In this document: in pieces, positions 36,191 through 45,240 of the stretch
Layout: the number at the start of each line of letters is the position of its first letter
Numbering within the stretch: the stretch's first letter is position 1
From: Phycisphaerales bacterium
GTDB taxonomy: Bacteria; Planctomycetota; Phycisphaerae; Phycisphaerales; UBA1924
Assembly: GCA_007693785.1 (NCBI GenBank)
Contig: RECY01000028.1
Location: forward strand, 248,001-312,000
DNA: 64,000 nt
Direction of reading: 5' to 3'
The notes under the pieces: generated by a model
Told to the model about the DNA's origin: nothing
The model's input: only the letters and a program-made list of their open reading frames with translations
Database searches by the model: none
Position numbers and translations under genes: made by a program

Positions 36191-37413
36191 TGGGTGCGAG
36201 CTTGTGGCAGACGCGGCTGGACGGTGATGAGGCGTCGTGGGACGGCGCTGCCGCACGCGCGGGGGGCGGCGTCGTGGCCGACGCCCGGGTGGACGCGGTG
36301 GTGATCGGCGCGGGGGTGGTGGGGCTGAGCGCGGCGATCGAGTTGGAATCGCGCGGCGTGCGCACGCTCGTGCTGGAGCGCGGGCGTGCGGCGTGCGGGG
36401 CGAGCGGGCGGAACGCGGGCTACCTGATGCGCGGGGCTGCGGATAACTATTTCGGTGCGAGCGAGATCTGGGGGCGCGAGGGGGCGCGCCACGTGTGGCG
36501 GTGGAGCGAGGACAACCTCCGCGCCCTCCGCGCACTCGGGATCGAGCGTCTTCCGGGGTATGCGGCGCGTCTGTCGGCGTTGGTGGCGATCGACGCGGAC
36601 GAGTGCGAGGCGCTCGAGCGATCCTGCGAGATGATGTGCGAGGACGGGTTTGAAGCCGAGCTTGTGCGCACGGGTGAGGATGCGCTCTGGCGCGCGGGGT
36701 GTGCGCGTGTGGCTTTGGTGAACCCGCGCGACGCGTGCTGCGACCCTATCGAGGTGATGTCGTGGCTCGCGGGGATGCTGCGCGAGCCGGTGGTGGAGGG
36801 TGTGCGGGTGCGGGCGTGCGTGCGCACGGGCGACGCGGTTCGCGTCGAGACCGACCGGGGCGTCGTGGAGGCGGGCATCGCGATCGTCGCGACGAACGCG
36901 CTCGCGGCCGAACTGGTCCCGCAACTCGCGGGCGTGGTCGAGGCGTGCCGCGGGCAGATGGCGGCGTACCGGGCGCCGAATGCGGACCTCGCGATGTCGT
37001 ACTACCTCAACCACGGCGGCGAGTATGTGCGCACGGGCACGGACGGTCTGCTGCTCGCGGGCGGGATGCGCCGGTTCCATGAGGCGTCCGAGCGGACGGT
37101 GTCGAACGAGCCGACGCCGGCGCTGCAGGGCGACCTGGACGCGTTCGTCCGCGAGACGTTCGACGTCGGCGCGTTGGAGGTGGTGGCGCGATGGGCGGGG
37201 ACGATGGGCTTCACGCCGAGCGGGCTGCCGGTGCTTGGCGTGCTCGGCGGGGATGGCGAGGGAAGGCTTGGCGTGGCTGCGGGGTTTACCGGGCACGGGA
37301 TGTCGCTCGGTCACCTCGCGGGGCGTGAGGTCGCGAGCGCGGCATGGGAGGGGCGGACGGTCCGCCTCGCGTCGTGCCCGTCCGGCGCGATGGCGCTGCG
37401 CGGATCGGCGTAA
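36190..37413 (+). CDS. FAD-dependent oxidoreductase of the DAO family
   Basis: This 407-residue protein has the dinucleotide-binding motif VVIGAGVVGLSAAIELESRG near residue 37 and the FAD-ribose Glu in LVLERGR. CGASGRNAGYLMRG, which contacts the flavin, follows, and GVAAGFTGHGMSLGHLAGREV lies near the C-terminus, as in glycine/D-amino-acid oxidases and related dehydrogenases. It overlaps the glycerate kinase stop (TGATG). No signal peptide is visible. It is the last gene of the four-gene coupled run and would oxidise an amine or amino acid, giving a 2-oxo acid or aldehyde. Confidence 0.88.
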   Translation: MGASLWQTRLDGDEASWDGAAARAGGGVVADARVDAVVIGAGVVGLSAAIELESRGVRTLVLERGRAACGASGRNAGYLMRGAADNYFGASEIWGREGARHVWRWSEDNLRALRALGIERLPGYAARLSALVAIDADECEALERSCEMMCEDGFEAELVRTGEDALWRAGCARVALVNPRDACCDPIEVMSWLAGMLREPVVEGVRVRACVRTGDAVRVETDRGVVEAGIAIVATNALAAELVPQLAGVVEACRGQMAAYRAPNADLAMSYYLNHGGEYVRTGTDGLLLAGGMRRFHEASERTVSNEPTPALQGDLDAFVRETFDVGALEVVARWAGTMGFTPSGLPVLGVLGGDGEGRLGVAAGFTGHGMSLGHLAGREVASAAWEGRTVRLASCPSGAMALRGSA

Positions 37414-37450
37414 AGGTTTATGGTTCGAGCGTTTCCGTGCCTTGGGGAGG

Positions 37451-39748
37451 ATGGAGACGACCCCGGGGGAGCGCATGCGCGAGATAGACGAGAACGGTGC
37501 GGGGGGGGACCCGAAGCCCGTGGATCTGACCAACTGCGACCGCGAGCCGATCCACACGCCCGGGCGGGTGCAGGGGTTCGGCTGTCTGCTCGCGCTGCGC
37601 GAGGCGGACGGCGTTGTCGAAGCGGTTTCGGAGAACGCGCCGGACTGGCTGGGCGTCGGGGTGGACGCGTTGCTCGGGCAGCCGCTCGGGCGCGTGGCGG
37701 GACTCGGGGAGTTGGCGTCATCGGCGGCGCGCGCCCGGCAGACGGGCGTGTTCGTGCGTGCGCACCTTGGTGATCGCCGCCTGTCGGTCCTGGCGCATGA
37801 CTCGCCGGACGGGCGCGTGCTGGTGGAGGTTGAGGCGCCGGAGTCGGACACGCCTGAGGTCGCGGCTGCGGACACGCTCACCTCCCTCGCGGAGATGGCT
37901 GGCCCGGCGGCGGACCTGGGGGGGATGGGGCGGCGCGTGGTCGAGGGCGTGCGCGAGATGACGGGCTTTGATCGCGTGATGCTGTGCCGTTTCGACGAGC
38001 GGTGGCAGGGGCAGGTGATCGCCGAGAGCCGGGCGGATGATGATGCGGCGGCGTACCTCGGCCTCTGGTTCCCCGCTTCGGACATCCCCCCACGGGCGCG
38101 GGCGTTGTATGCAGCGAGCCCGGTGCGGCTGATTGCGGACCTGGGTGGCGTGCAGGCGAGCTTGCGCCACGCGCCGGGGTGCGAGGGCGAGGTGGATATG
38201 AGCTGCGCGGTGCTGCGGGGTGTGTCGCCGGTCCACGTGGAATATCTGTCGAACATGGGCGTGGCGAGTTCGCTGACGCTGAGCGTGCGTCGTCGCGGTC
38301 GCTTGTGGGGTTTGATCGCTTGCCACGGGTCGCGCGTGATGACGGTGGGCCCGGCGGCTCGGCGGGCGCTCGGCGCGGTGGCGGCGATGGTGAGTCAGCT
38401 GCTGACGCTTCGCGCCGAATCGGATCAGGCGCGATCGGAGCGCGAGCTGATCCGCTTGCACGCGGGGCTGGTGGCGTCGCTGGCGCGTGGGCCGGATGCG
38501 ATGACGGCGTTGCGTGCGCACGCCGAGGCGTTGATCGAGTCGATCGGCGCGTGCGGGTTCGCGGTGCGGCTCGGGGGCGGGTCGCTGGAGGGTGCGTTGG
38601 AGGTGTTCGGGCGGACGCCGCCGTCGGGGGTGATCCGGGCGGCAATGCGCGAGGTCGCGGCGCGGGCGGGCGGGGCACGGGTCTATTCGACACATTCGAT
38701 GTCGAAAGAACTCGGCGTGTCCGGCGAGGGCTCGGGCATCGCGGGGCTGCTCGCAGGCTCGATCGGCGAGCGGTGGAACCGTTGGGCCGTGTGGTTCCGC
38801 CCGGAGGTGGCGGAGTCGGCGACCTGGGCCGAGGGGGCGGAGAAGCCGCGGGAGATCGAAGGGCGGCTCGGCCCGCGCCAGAGCTTCGAGGCCTGGAAGC
38901 GGACGGTCAAGGGTTGCTCGGTGGCGTGGAGCGAGACGGACACGTCGGCTGCGCAGCGGTTCGGCGACGCGGTGCGCGAGTTCGACGATGCGGCCGAGAT
39001 GCGTGAGATGGAGGCGGAGAACCAGACCCTGAGCGAGCGGAACGCGCGGCTGGGGCACTTTGTCGACAGCGTGGCGCACGACCTGCGGGCGCCGCTGGCC
39101 TCCATCGGTGGGTACAGCGACCTCCTGCGCGGGCGCCTCGGCGAGGGGCGAACGGAGCTTACGGTGGAGCTGGTCGAGCGGATCGATGAGGCGGGGGCTC
39201 GGATGCGCGCGCTCATCGAGGATCTCTTGCGGATCGCGCGCCTGGACGGGATGGGCGAGGCTTGGGAGCCGGTGTCGCTGAAGACGGCCGGGGAGCGTGC
39301 GGCCGCGCGCCTCGCCGATCGGGCGGCGGCGATCGGTGCGGTGGTGGAGGTTGACGAACGGATGCCAACGGTGCGCGCGCCGCGGGTGTACATCGATCAG
39401 GTGATGGAGAACCTGATTGAGAACGCGTTGAAATACGGATGCCCGGAGCCCGGGATGCGGGTGCGTGTGTCGGCGTGCGTGGAGGGTGCGTGGGTGGTGC
39501 TGCGTGTTCGGGACGGGGGCCCGGGGGTGGCGAAGGAGCACCGCGATTCGGTGTTCGACCTGTTCCGTCGCCTGCACTCGGGCGGGGAGGGGACGGGGGC
39601 CGGGCTGTTCCTTGTGCGTCGGATCGCGACGCTTCTTGAGGGGGAGGCGTTGCTTGAAGACGCGCCCGGGGGTGGCGCGGTGTTCGTAGTGCGTTTGCCC
39701 GGTTCGCTGGTTGCTGATACGCCGAACGAGGCAGCGGGCGAGGGATAG
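37451..39748 (+). CDS. Bacteriophytochrome histidine kinase
   Basis: This 765-residue red/far-red photosensor has a PAS-GAF-PHY core and a histidine kinase. The PAS domain begins TNCDREPIHTPGRVQGFG, with Cys29 at the biliverdin-attachment position of DrBphP-type phytochromes. The GAF domain has PASDIP (208-213), His262 and His292, the chromophore-contacting residues. The PHY domain has the tongue motif PRQSF (475-479). The kinase has the H-box His543 in VAHDLRAPL, N-box ENLIENALKYG, and DGGPG and GTGAGLF. An ATG at 37475, after GGGGGAG, is an alternative start. No response regulator or heme oxygenase gene is adjacent; the gene ends 11 bases from the convergent GH57-like gene. Confidence 0.95.
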   Translation: METTPGERMREIDENGAGGDPKPVDLTNCDREPIHTPGRVQGFGCLLALREADGVVEAVSENAPDWLGVGVDALLGQPLGRVAGLGELASSAARARQTGVFVRAHLGDRRLSVLAHDSPDGRVLVEVEAPESDTPEVAAADTLTSLAEMAGPAADLGGMGRRVVEGVREMTGFDRVMLCRFDERWQGQVIAESRADDDAAAYLGLWFPASDIPPRARALYAASPVRLIADLGGVQASLRHAPGCEGEVDMSCAVLRGVSPVHVEYLSNMGVASSLTLSVRRRGRLWGLIACHGSRVMTVGPAARRALGAVAAMVSQLLTLRAESDQARSERELIRLHAGLVASLARGPDAMTALRAHAEALIESIGACGFAVRLGGGSLEGALEVFGRTPPSGVIRAAMREVAARAGGARVYSTHSMSKELGVSGEGSGIAGLLAGSIGERWNRWAVWFRPEVAESATWAEGAEKPREIEGRLGPRQSFEAWKRTVKGCSVAWSETDTSAAQRFGDAVREFDDAAEMREMEAENQTLSERNARLGHFVDSVAHDLRAPLASIGGYSDLLRGRLGEGRTELTVELVERIDEAGARMRALIEDLLRIARLDGMGEAWEPVSLKTAGERAAARLADRAAAIGAVVEVDERMPTVRAPRVYIDQVMENLIENALKYGCPEPGMRVRVSACVEGAWVVLRVRDGGPGVAKEHRDSVFDLFRRLHSGGEGTGAGLFLVRRIATLLEGEALLEDAPGGGAVFVVRLPGSLVADTPNEAAGEG

Positions 39749-39759
39749 CGGGTTTGCGG

Positions 39760-42195
39760 TCAGGCCGGGGCGTGGTGCTGGGTAAGCCGCTCGGGGCGTT
39801 TGACGCGGAGTTGTGACGCTGCGGCGGTGATGCGATCGAGCGTGACGGGCGGAACGGCGCCCGGATCGAGCTGTTCGAGCAGTTCGTGCATCGCGAGCTG
39901 GGCGCTGACCAGGTCGATCGCGCCCGGGGCGTTGCGCGCGAGCTCGACCGCGCCGTCGAGGTCGTCGAGGCGGGCGTGGTCGCCCGGGTGTTCGGCGGCC
40001 CGGCGGATCACGCGGGTCAGCATGAGCTGGAGGTTGTAGATCAGCGTGGGCTGGTGGATCTTGACACCCTCGCGATCGGCCTGGCGGAGCAGGTCGCTGA
40101 TGGTGGGGATGTCCGGGTCGTCGCGGGTCATCTCCTGTTCGAGCTGGCGGTTGAGGACGAAGCGGGCGGCGAGGGCGAGGGCCGGGGGGATCGGGACGCC
40201 GAGCCCGGCGAGGAAGCGGACGAGCGGCTGGTGCTGCTCGTGGAGGTCTCGGTAGATGTGCTCGGCGTGCTCGGTGGCGCTGGTGCTGACGGTCTCGGCG
40301 ATCTGGTGCTGCGCGTCGCGGAGGAGCGAGCGGAGGCTGTGGTTGGCGCCGTCGAACTCGTCGTTCATCAGCGAGACGATCGCGGCGAGGTCGCCCTGCT
40401 CGAAGGCGTCCTCGAGCTGCTGACGGAGGGTGCGCCAAGTTTCGTCGGAGGGCTCGGGGTGCGCGCCGCCGTGGATGATGTGGTCGCCCGCGTGGACGAC
40501 GGCGTAGGCCATCGTGCGCGCTTCGAGCGTGATGCGGCTGGTCAGGCGGACGCGCCCGAGGACCATGCTGCTGCGCCCGGCGCGCCGTCGCCGGTGCTCC
40601 AGTCGCTCGGCGCGGAAGCAGTAGACGTTGTCGATCTTGGGGATCTCCCGGAAGATCATGTCGACGGCGTAGTGGGCCGCGATGTCGGTCAGGTCGAGGA
40701 TCGAGGGCTGGACGAGTTGCTCGTAGACGTCCTTGCCGGTCGGGTAGGCGGCGCGGTTGCCGGGGGCTTTTTCGAGGTCGGCGATAAAGGCGCGGTCGAA
40801 GCGGTCGCCGGTGATGTCGCTCGCGAGCTGGGCGGCCCGGGCGGCGTAGAGGATGACCTGCACGGTCTCGATCCCGGCGATGTCGTCGAAGAACCAGCCG
40901 CAGCTGGTGTACATGAGCATCGCGTGGCGTTGGAGCTCGAGGAGCTTGAGCGCGCGCACGCGGTCGTCTGCAGAGAGCTCGCCCGTCGCGTGCTCGGCGA
41001 AGAAGGCGTCGATGGAGGCTTCGCTCCGGTCGAGGATGACGCGGATATACGCGTCGCGGGCGGCCCAAGGGTCTTTGAGCAGAGCGGCGGCGGCGGCGGT
41101 GTAGACGCCGGCGAGGCGGTCGCGGAGGCGATCGAGTGCGAGGCGGAGGGGTTCGCGCCAGCGCTGGTGGTCGGCGGGGTGACGGTGGGCCTTGCACCCG
41201 CAGTCGGAGCGCCAGCGTTCGACGCCGTGGACGCAGGACCAGCTGCTGTCCTCGTGGACGCGGGCCTCCATCGTGGGCGGGTGCTCCGCGAGCCAGGCGG
41301 CGTAGTTGGTGAGCGAGAGGTTGGGCTGGGCCTCGATGTGGTCGAGGGCGGCGGAGAGGGCCATCTCGCCGTGACGGTGGTGGTGCCCGTAGGTCTCGCC
41401 GTCGGTCGCGACGTGGACGAGCTCGGGGTGGTGGCGACCGTCGTCGAAGGCGCCGAGCAGCCGCCCCGCGAAGTTGCGCCCGTCGTTGAGCATGTGCTCG
41501 AACGCGACGGCCTGGGCGATGGGCCCGTCGTAGAAGAAGACGTCGATGTGCTTGCCCGACGGGAGCGGGACGCGGTAGGGCTGGCTCGGGTCGATCGTGT
41601 GCTCGGTGACGTCGCGCCAGTCCGCGTGACCGATCGTGCGCACGGCCGCGGCCTGGCGCGGGGCGAAAATCGTGAACGTGATCCCGTGCTCGGCGAGGGC
41701 CTCGAGCGAATCAGTACAGACGGCGGCCTCGGGGAGCCACATGCCCTCGGGCATGCGTCCGAAGCGGTGCTGGAAGTCGGCGATGCCCCAGAGCACCTGC
41801 GTGCGACGGTCGCGGTTGTTCGCGAGCGGCATGATGAGGTGGCTGTAGCACTGGGCGATCGCGTTGCCGTGCCCGTGGAAGCGTTCGGCGCTGCGCCGGT
41901 CGGCCTCGACGATGGCTGCGGCCGTCTCCGGGCTGGCGATATCGAACCAGCTCATGAGCGTGGGGCCGAAGTTGAAGCTGATGCGCTCGTAGTTGTTCAC
42001 GACGCGATCGAGCAGGCCGGCCGAGTCGAGCACGCGGCTGACCGTGTTGGTCCGGTAGCACTCGTCGGTGATCCGCTCGTTCCAGTCGTGGTAGGGGGCG
42101 GCGTCGAGCTGCATCTCGATCGCCTCCAGCCACGGGTTCTCACGCGGGGGCTGGTAGAAGTGCCCGTGCAGGCAGACGGCGCGGGGGTTGGTCAC
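39760..42195 (-). CDS. GH57-like glycoside hydrolase with DUF3536 domain
   Basis: This 811-residue cytoplasmic protein starts with VCLHGHFYQPPRENPW, a GH57-type N-terminal strand with the HFYQP motif. It has further conserved blocks at SFNFGPTLMSWF, MWLPEAAVCTDSLEALA and VATDGETYGHHHRHGEMAL, the last carrying likely catalytic acidic residues. The rest is the DUF3536 region found downstream of GH57 in uncharacterised proteins. The start is the GTG at 42195, which overlaps the glgB stop (GTGA) and places the HFYQP motif near the N-terminus. Coupling to a branching enzyme points to alpha-glucan processing. Confidence 0.85.
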   Translation of the reverse strand: MTNPRAVCLHGHFYQPPRENPWLEAIEMQLDAAPYHDWNERITDECYRTNTVSRVLDSAGLLDRVVNNYERISFNFGPTLMSWFDIASPETAAAIVEADRRSAERFHGHGNAIAQCYSHLIMPLANNRDRRTQVLWGIADFQHRFGRMPEGMWLPEAAVCTDSLEALAEHGITFTIFAPRQAAAVRTIGHADWRDVTEHTIDPSQPYRVPLPSGKHIDVFFYDGPIAQAVAFEHMLNDGRNFAGRLLGAFDDGRHHPELVHVATDGETYGHHHRHGEMALSAALDHIEAQPNLSLTNYAAWLAEHPPTMEARVHEDSSWSCVHGVERWRSDCGCKAHRHPADHQRWREPLRLALDRLRDRLAGVYTAAAAALLKDPWAARDAYIRVILDRSEASIDAFFAEHATGELSADDRVRALKLLELQRHAMLMYTSCGWFFDDIAGIETVQVILYAARAAQLASDITGDRFDRAFIADLEKAPGNRAAYPTGKDVYEQLVQPSILDLTDIAAHYAVDMIFREIPKIDNVYCFRAERLEHRRRRAGRSSMVLGRVRLTSRITLEARTMAYAVVHAGDHIIHGGAHPEPSDETWRTLRQQLEDAFEQGDLAAIVSLMNDEFDGANHSLRSLLRDAQHQIAETVSTSATEHAEHIYRDLHEQHQPLVRFLAGLGVPIPPALALAARFVLNRQLEQEMTRDDPDIPTISDLLRQADREGVKIHQPTLIYNLQLMLTRVIRRAAEHPGDHARLDDLDGAVELARNAPGAIDLVSAQLAMHELLEQLDPGAVPPVTLDRITAAASQLRVKRPERLTQHHAPA

Positions 42196-44384
42196 GGTCG
42201 GCGTTCCTTGCCTGGGTTGCTCGGCTTGCTGGCGGGCTTTTTCGTCGTCGTCTTCTTCGTGGTCTTCGCGGTGGGTTTGTTGCTGCCAACCTTCTTGATC
42301 GGCTTGGCGGCGGGGGCGTCCGAAGGCTTCGGTATGGGTTTGTGCTCGTCCGGGTGGTCGGTGTCGGGCGCGTGGTGGGGGTGGGGGACCGCGCGGGCGT
42401 CGCCGGCGTAGCGGAAGACCACGCACGCCAGCGGCGGGATGAGCACCTCGATGCGGTGCGGATGACCCTGGATCGGCTCCGGGCGGGACTCGACGCGCCC
42501 GAGGTTGCCGGTGTTGGAGCCGCCGTAGTGGGCGGCGTCGGTGTTCAGAATCTCGTCGTACGGCCCCGCGTAGGGGACGCCGAGGGCGACGTGCGGTCGC
42601 GGGACGGGTGTGTAGTTGAAGGCGCAGACGACGACGTCGCCCGTCGCGTCGCCGGCGCGGCTGAAGGCGAGGACGGAGTTGTCCGCGTCGTCGGCGATCA
42701 GCCAGCGGAAGCCCGCGCCGCCGGCGTCGTGCAGGTGCAGCGCCGGCTGCTCGCGGTAGACGCGGTTGAGCTCACGCACGAGGGCGTGGACGCCGCCGCC
42801 GTCTCGCTCCGAGAGGCGGGCCCACTCCAGTTCGGTTTCGCTGTTCCATTCACTCCACTGGGCGAACTCGCACCCCATAAACAGCAGCTTCTTGCCGGGG
42901 GTGAGCCACTGGTTGGCGAGCATGAGGCGGACGTTGGCGTGCTTCTGCCAGCGGTCGCCGGGCATCTTGTCGGCGATCGACTGCTTGCCGTGGACGACCT
43001 CGTCGTGGCTGATGGGGAGGGTGTAGCTCTCGGCGTGCATGTACATGCCGCGAAAGGTGAGCTGGTTGTGGTGGAACTTGCGGTGGACGGGGTCGTGAGC
43101 GAGGTAGCTGAGCGTGTCGTGCATCCAGCCCATGTCCCACTTGAAGCCGAAGCCGAGCCCGCCGGCGTGGACCGGGTGCGAGACCTGCGGCCAGGCGGTG
43201 GACTCCTCGGCGAAGGTCTGCACGTCGGGGAACGCGCGGTAAATCTCGGTGTTGAGCTGCTTGAGGAAGCTGATGGCTTCGAGGTTCTCGTTGCCGCCGT
43301 GCCGGTTGGGGATCCACTCGCCTTCTTCGCGTGAGTAGTCGAGGTAGAGCATGCTGGCGACGGCGTCAACGCGGATGCCGTCGGCGTGGCACTTGTCGAG
43401 CCAGAACATGGCGCTGGAGATCAGGAAGCTGCGGACCTCGTGTCGTCCGTAGTTGAAGATCAGTGATTTCCAGTCGGGGTGGAAGCCTTGTCGCTGGTCT
43501 TCGTGCTCGAAGAGGTGTGTGCCGTCGAAGTAGCCGAGCCCGTGCTCGTCGCTGGGAAAGTGCGAGGGGACCCAGTCGAGGATGACGCCGATCCCGTGCT
43601 GGTGGAGGGCGTCGACGAGCAGCATGAAATCCTGCGGCGTGCCGAACCGGCTGGTGGGCGCGAAGTAGCCGACGGTCTGGTAGCCCCAGCTCCGCTCGAG
43701 CGGGTGCTCCATGACGGGGAGCAGCTCGACGTGGGTGAAGCCGAGATCCTTGACGTAGCCGGGCAGTGCCTCGGCGAGTTCGCGGTAGGTGTAGTGCCGG
43801 TTGTCGGGGTGGCGTCGCCAGGAGCCGAGGTGGAGCTCGTAGATGCTGATCGGTTTGCGGTGCTGCTGGCGCTCGCCGCGTGTGCGCATCCAGTCGTCGT
43901 CGCGCCAGGGGTGGTCGGCCCGGTCGCCCTCGATCGCGTGGACGACCGAGGCGGTCTGCGGCGGGCATTCCTGGAGAAAGCCGAAGGGGTCGGTCTTGTC
44001 GGCGCGGTAGCCGCCCTCGCGTGCTTCGACGTGGTACTTGTATCGAACGGCGTGGGTCAGGCCCGGGGCGAAGGTTTCCCAGATGCCGCTGCTGGCGACG
44101 GGTCGCATGGGGTGCGCGCCGGGGCGCCAGTCGTTGAAGTCGCCGACGAGGCTGACGCTCTTGGCGCTGGGTGCCCAGACGGCGAAGTAGACGCCGGTGA
44201 CCCCCTGCCAGGTGATGACGCGGGCGCCGAGGTGGTCGTAGAGGCGGTAGTGCGTGCCCTCGTTGAAGAGGTGGAGATCGAGGTCGGAGAGGAGGGAGGG
44301 GTGCCCGCCGCGCGCGGTGATCGGGGCGGGGCCGGGGTGATGGGTGTCGCGAGTATCGTTTTCGGTGGCGGCCTGTTTGGGCAT
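42192..44384 (-). CDS. glgB: 1,4-alpha-glucan branching enzyme
   Basis: This 730-residue GH13 enzyme introduces alpha-1,6 branches into glycogen. Residues about 30-140 form the CBM48 N-domain (GVYFAVWAPSAKSVSLVGDF). The catalytic barrel has ILDWVPSHFPSDEHGL, GIRVDAVASMLYLDYSR with the nucleophile Asp, EESTAWP with the acid Glu, and ISHDEVVHGKQS. The C-terminal 49 residues are unusual, with 13 Lys and 10 Pro in a KK/PAK-rich tail like a histone H1 tail. Without this tail the protein has normal family length. It is the first gene of a coupled pair with the GH57-like gene. Confidence 0.95.
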   Translation of the reverse strand: MPKQAATENDTRDTHHPGPAPITARGGHPSLLSDLDLHLFNEGTHYRLYDHLGARVITWQGVTGVYFAVWAPSAKSVSLVGDFNDWRPGAHPMRPVASSGIWETFAPGLTHAVRYKYHVEAREGGYRADKTDPFGFLQECPPQTASVVHAIEGDRADHPWRDDDWMRTRGERQQHRKPISIYELHLGSWRRHPDNRHYTYRELAEALPGYVKDLGFTHVELLPVMEHPLERSWGYQTVGYFAPTSRFGTPQDFMLLVDALHQHGIGVILDWVPSHFPSDEHGLGYFDGTHLFEHEDQRQGFHPDWKSLIFNYGRHEVRSFLISSAMFWLDKCHADGIRVDAVASMLYLDYSREEGEWIPNRHGGNENLEAISFLKQLNTEIYRAFPDVQTFAEESTAWPQVSHPVHAGGLGFGFKWDMGWMHDTLSYLAHDPVHRKFHHNQLTFRGMYMHAESYTLPISHDEVVHGKQSIADKMPGDRWQKHANVRLMLANQWLTPGKKLLFMGCEFAQWSEWNSETELEWARLSERDGGGVHALVRELNRVYREQPALHLHDAGGAGFRWLIADDADNSVLAFSRAGDATGDVVVCAFNYTPVPRPHVALGVPYAGPYDEILNTDAAHYGGSNTGNLGRVESRPEPIQGHPHRIEVLIPPLACVVFRYAGDARAVPHPHHAPDTDHPDEHKPIPKPSDAPAAKPIKKVGSNKPTAKTTKKTTTKKPASKPSNPGKERRP

Positions 44385-44589
44385 GAGAGCACTCCGGAAG
44401 CGGGGGGGACAAGCCGCGTGGCATGGTACCGGGGATCATCGGATGGCGTGCTTCAAAGCGCCGGGCTGATTTTCTGCGAGCGCGGATTTTGCCCGGGATC
44501 TCGCGGGATTGCGGGCGCGCTTTGTCGGAAACAGGGGATGGTTTGTCAGGTGGGTGAAACAACCGCGGAACGACTGGGGTTGTCGCCGT

Positions 44590-44611
44590 GTCGTGGGTTG
44601 TAAACCACGAC
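44590..44611. promoter_or_regulatory. Inverted repeat upstream of the entericidin-like gene
   Basis: A GTCGTGG / CCACGAC inverted repeat with an eight-base GTTGTAAA centre lies 55 bases upstream of the ATG at 44666. It could be an operator or leader hairpin. The whole 280-base gap from glgB to this gene (44385-44665) otherwise contains no gene I can support; it should hold the divergent promoters for glgB and the small lipoprotein. Confidence 0.4.
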
Positions 44612-44665
44612 GGAAAATCTGACCAACCTTCGTGCTGTGATCAACGCCAGAAAAGGGGCTTTGTC

Positions 44666-44872
44666 ATGATCCGTAACCAGAATGAAACCGAGACCAACGA
44701 GACGCTCCGCAGCGAGCGCGTGCGCCGCGCCGGTGTGTGGGCGCTGTGTGCCGCGGCTTTCGTGGCCGCCGGCCTGAGCGCCGGGTGCAACACCACTCGT
44801 GGCGCGGGCGAGGACCTCGAGTCGGCGGGTGAAGCGATCAGCGACACGGCTGAGGACGCTGGCGCTCGGTAA
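44666..44872 (+). CDS. Entericidin-like small lipoprotein
   Basis: This 68-residue protein begins with about 22 charged residues, then a hydrophobic signal segment ending in a lipobox LSAGC (Cys at about residue 41). The mature part is only about 28 residues and has TTRGAGEDLESAGEAISDTAE, close to the entericidin A/B pattern (GCNTTRGxGxDVxxxGxAI). Entericidins are small cell-envelope lipoproteins induced in stationary phase or stress. The long charged segment before the hydrophobic core is atypical; a later start is not obvious. A DUF1328 gene follows 71 bases downstream. Confidence 0.75.
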   Translation: MIRNQNETETNETLRSERVRRAGVWALCAAAFVAAGLSAGCNTTRGAGEDLESAGEAISDTAEDAGAR

Positions 44873-44943
44873 GCCCGTGCGTTGAGGGGGGTGCGTGATT
44901 TCGACGCGCTCCTTGTGGATGACTTTTTTGAGAGGGGATGCCG

Positions 44944-45123
44944 ATGCTGAGATGGGCTGTGGTGTTTTTCATTGTCGCGATTATCGCCGCGGTCTTCGGC
45001 TTCGGCGGGATCGCGGGGGCGGCGACGGATATCGCCAGGATTCTGTTCTTTCTGTTCCTGATCATCTTTGTGATCTCATTGATCCTGGGGCTGGTCCGAG
45101 GGCGAACGCCCCCGGCGGTCTGA
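44944..45123 (+). CDS. DUF1328 small membrane protein
   Basis: This 59-residue protein consists of two membrane helices, about residues 3-25 and 30-50, and matches the DUF1328/YtjA family, starting [20 protein letters not shown] choose the second ATG at 44944, because GAGAGGGG then lies at a workable distance and the protein starts like its relatives; the ATG at 44938 abuts that site. The family is common near envelope-stress genes but has no established function. A perfect terminator follows at 45174. Confidence 0.85.
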   Translation: MLRWAVVFFIVAIIAAVFGFGGIAGAATDIARILFFLFLIIFVISLILGLVRGRTPPAV

Positions 45124-45173
45124 CGACAGACCCCGTGGAAACCAACGTGTGCCCGCGTGACGCGGGTGGTGGA

Positions 45174-45205
45174 CAGCCCGGGCTCATCGAGCCCGGGCTG
45201 TTTTT
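45174..45205 (+). terminator. Rho-independent terminator after the DUF1328 gene
   Basis: Perfect 12-base arms CAGCCCGGGCTC and GAGCCCGGGCTG flank an ATC loop and are followed by five T residues (45201-45205). This is the clearest intrinsic terminator signature in the first 46 kb of the window. It lies 51 bases after the DUF1328 stop and isolates the entericidin/DUF1328 pair from the regulator gene downstream. Confidence 0.9.
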
Positions 45206-45240
45206 CACGGCTTCACTGGGCTTTCTGTTGCAAGACTGGG

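Noticed and set aside
37718-41197. Open frame of about 1159 codons on the minus strand across the phytochrome and GH57 genes
   Set aside because: It is a Pro/Arg/Ala-rich shadow of two genuine genes in other frames and contains no recognisable motif or ribosome-binding site.
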